NCBI GenBank assembly: GCA_003990745.1
Contig: RBNI01002151.1
Coordinates: 1-19,502 of the forward strand
Direction of reading: 5' to 3'
DNA length: 19,502 bases
Origin: Jimgerdemannia flammicorona
Lineage: Eukaryota; Mucoromycota; Endogonomycetes; Endogonales; Endogonaceae
Made by a program: the position numbers and the translations under genes. Shown here in pieces: positions 17,951-19,502 of the stretch (positions are counted from its first letter, which is position 1; each line of letters opens with the position of its first letter). The notes below the pieces were generated by a model. That model did no database searches. It was given only the letters and a program-made list of their open reading frames with translations, and was not told the origin of the DNA.

Positions 17951-19394
17951 GCTGAAAAATGAACAACTACCACAACAACTACCCTGACTACAAGAGTCAT
18001 CCCTGCAAGAAATCAAGACAAGATAGGAATGTATCCCCCCACATTCTATAAATATACTACCAAAGAGTCAATCCTGACCTTTATTGAAGACTTTGAACAA
18101 TTTGCCACTGTATGAGCCCTTGATATAGATGCACAATTAGCTCTTCTACCTCTCAGCCTCAGAAAACCTGCCAGAGACAAGTTCAATATAGTCACTATTG
18201 CTGATAATGGTACAGCCAAACTTGCCAACATGAAGGCCTTCCTCAGAACAACATACTACACTGAAGAGATCAAGCAAGCTCTCAAGAATCAACTCAACAC
18301 TATCTGTCAGGAACTTAGTGAAGATCCCAACTCATTTTATATCTGAATCAGTCACCAGATTGTCTTAGCTGGCTATGATGATACCCTCAAGGAACAAATA
18401 GTAGATTCAATCTTCCTCAAAGAAGTTCATCCTGAAATTGCCCTATCAATCCAGTCTACCCTAGCTGCACTGACCCTTGATCAGAAAGTAGTCTTTGTAC
18501 AGAGATATTGGACTGCCAGATACCCTGCTGAATACTCAATAGAGAAAATAACTGATATCAAGATAGAGCCATCAAAGCCAACTAGTATCATACCCACCAA
18601 CAGACAACTATCCCCACCTACCCCCAAGGCAGCCAAAGCTGACCCAGTAGAGGAACTCACCAAGCAGTTTGCTGAGATGACTGCATACCTTAATGATGTT
18701 GTTAGAGAAGTCCAAAGTACTAATAGGAGACTAGTATAGAGATTTTCAGCCACTACAGAAGAATGTAATATCACATGCTTCAGATATAGAGAAGAAGGCC
18801 ACTATATAAAGAGTTGCTTAACCAAAACAAGATGCAAGCCCAACCAAGTAATGCTACCAAAACCAGAGAACAAACTAATACAGTAGTCATTGAGGAGATC
18901 AGTGACACTGATGATGAAGAATACTATAAGAAGCTTGAATTCTACCCTGCTACTGAAGATACCTGAACCCAGTCCAAGCCCTATGACAAGAAGAGTAACA
19001 GCAAGCCAGTTGGAAGACCAAAGAAGACCTCAGCTCTCACTATTCAAAGTAAGACCCAACCTGAGAAGATTGATCAAAACATAGAGTTAGATGAAGCTGC
19101 CTGCCAAATCATTGGAGGCACTACTCCAGGCTCAGGAGAAAGTAAAAGCAAGAAATAACAGAAGCTGTGCAAGACCAAGATCCACCAGTATGATATCTAT
19201 AAGGATCTTAAGGAACAAACAGTCAATGCTACTTTTGGACAGCTAGCCAAAGTCTCTGCCTTTAGACAGCAGTTGAGAGTAGGACTTCTAACTACTGCCA
19301 AAAATCAAGAGAACAATATTGTAGAAGCTCACAATATAAAAGAAGATGATCAAGAAGACTCAGGTGAAGAATCCAAAGACCAGTTTAAGACATC
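17950..19394 (+). pseudogene. Ty3/gypsy gag and start of protease region, decayed (family C)
   Basis: Frame 2 starts with a Thr-rich segment, then MYPPTFYKYTTKESIL (PTFSG-like capsid start), FIEDFEQFATV*ALDID, LLPLSLRKPARDKFNI, a capsid body to about 18550, a Pro-rich linker, a coiled-coil-like segment (EELTKQFAEMTAYLNDVV) and a zinc knuckle at 18776-18817. After a frameshift near 18820-18840, frame 1 carries an acidic piece (VVIEEISDTDDEEYY), a basic linker and ATFGQLAKVSAFRQQLR near 19228-19278. The last resembles the TFGQLLxISPxxRxQL block before the protease of many fungal gypsy elements. Only about three stops interrupt some 290 codons of gag. A LINE tail cuts the element at 19395. Confidence 0.82.
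18776..18817 (+). other. Gag CCHC zinc knuckle of family C, second Cys mutated
   Basis: The frame reads C-F-R-Y-R-E-E-G-H-Y-I-K-S-C, which is CX2CX4HX4C with Tyr at the second Cys. GH and the other ligands are intact. TGT to TAT is again C to T in a CA context on the other strand, the same change as at 1330-1371. Confidence 0.85.
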
Positions 19395-19502
19395 TTTTTT
19401 TTTTTTTATAGTCACTTGGACTCTTTCCTTTATTAATACACCTGTCTATCTTCTAAATAATACACAGTGCCCAACCCTATCTGATCCTCTGAGGGCCCCC
19501 CC
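19395..19502 (-). mobile_element. LINE copy, 3' end with poly(A) (runs off the window)
   Basis: On the plus strand this begins with 13 T (19395-19407). Read on the minus strand it ends in GAGTCCAAGTGACTAT plus the A tail, matching the 3' end of the central LINE (GAGTCCAAGTAACTAGG plus A tail). A looser match continues back to the CCCCCC run at the window end, which corresponds to GGCCCCCC at 13188-13195. It is inserted into family C gag-protease in the opposite direction. Confidence 0.75.

Noticed and set aside
1..19502. An alternative genetic code (TAG/TAA as Gln) to explain the in-frame stops
   Set aside because: TGA is also frequent at Arg positions, and missense changes of the same types (Pro to Leu, Ser to Leu, His to Tyr, Cys to Tyr, Asp to Asn) occur at conserved residues. 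Mutation explains all of these; recoding does not.
1..19502. CRISPR array, prokaryotic operon or phage-like system
   Set aside because: There are no regularly spaced identical repeats with unique spacers and no ribosome-binding sites before ORFs. The retroelement content is eukaryotic.

Overview
The window is a transposon graveyard with no recognisable host gene, tRNA or rRNA. It most likely comes from a filamentous fungus. It holds nested Ty3/gypsy-type LTR retroelements and a fungal-style LINE with an APE endonuclease and a DQEKAYD-type reverse transcriptase. The elements are decayed in a way typical of RIP or methylcytosine deamination: by eye I count only about 20 CpG in 19.5 kb, and in-frame stops sit mostly where CAA/CAG (Gln), CGA (Arg) or TGG (Trp) would be expected. 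I cannot name the genus. Reading frames below were followed by hand, so ends are approximate.

Layout. Positions 1-165 (-) are a 3' fragment of a LINE copy. 165-2770 (-) is the gag and protease of a Ty3/gypsy-like element (family B). 2750-5013 (+) is a second gypsy element (family A): protease tail, reverse transcriptase, RNase H and the integrase zinc finger. At about 5013 it joins directly to another family B piece, 5013-6440 (+), which is inverted relative to the first. 6440-6680 looks like an LTR, with four 20-bp repeats just upstream of a TATA box. 6830-7440 is an AT-rich satellite-like array. About 7443-13296 (+) is an essentially full-length LINE with ORF1, ORF2 and a 21-A tail.

13300-17400 is AT-rich, decayed material. 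It contains two unrecognised broken frames (13351-13800 and 16249-17404), a 249-bp-spaced direct repeat and a weak LTR candidate. 17410-17711 is a better LTR candidate with TATA and AATAAA. It is followed by the gag region of a third gypsy element (family C, 17950-19394, +), which carries fewer stops than A or B. Family C is cut by the poly(A) tail of a third LINE copy (19395-19502, -) that runs off the window.

Nothing here works together as a pathway. The genes would have served their own elements: Gag packages RNA, protease matures the polyprotein, RT/RNase H copies it, and the LINE uses target-primed reverse transcription. All look inactive. The most informative signal is mutational: two unrelated reverse transcriptases each lost a catalytic Asp to Asn, both explained by a CpG to CpA change, and two separate gag zinc knuckles carry the same Cys to Tyr change.
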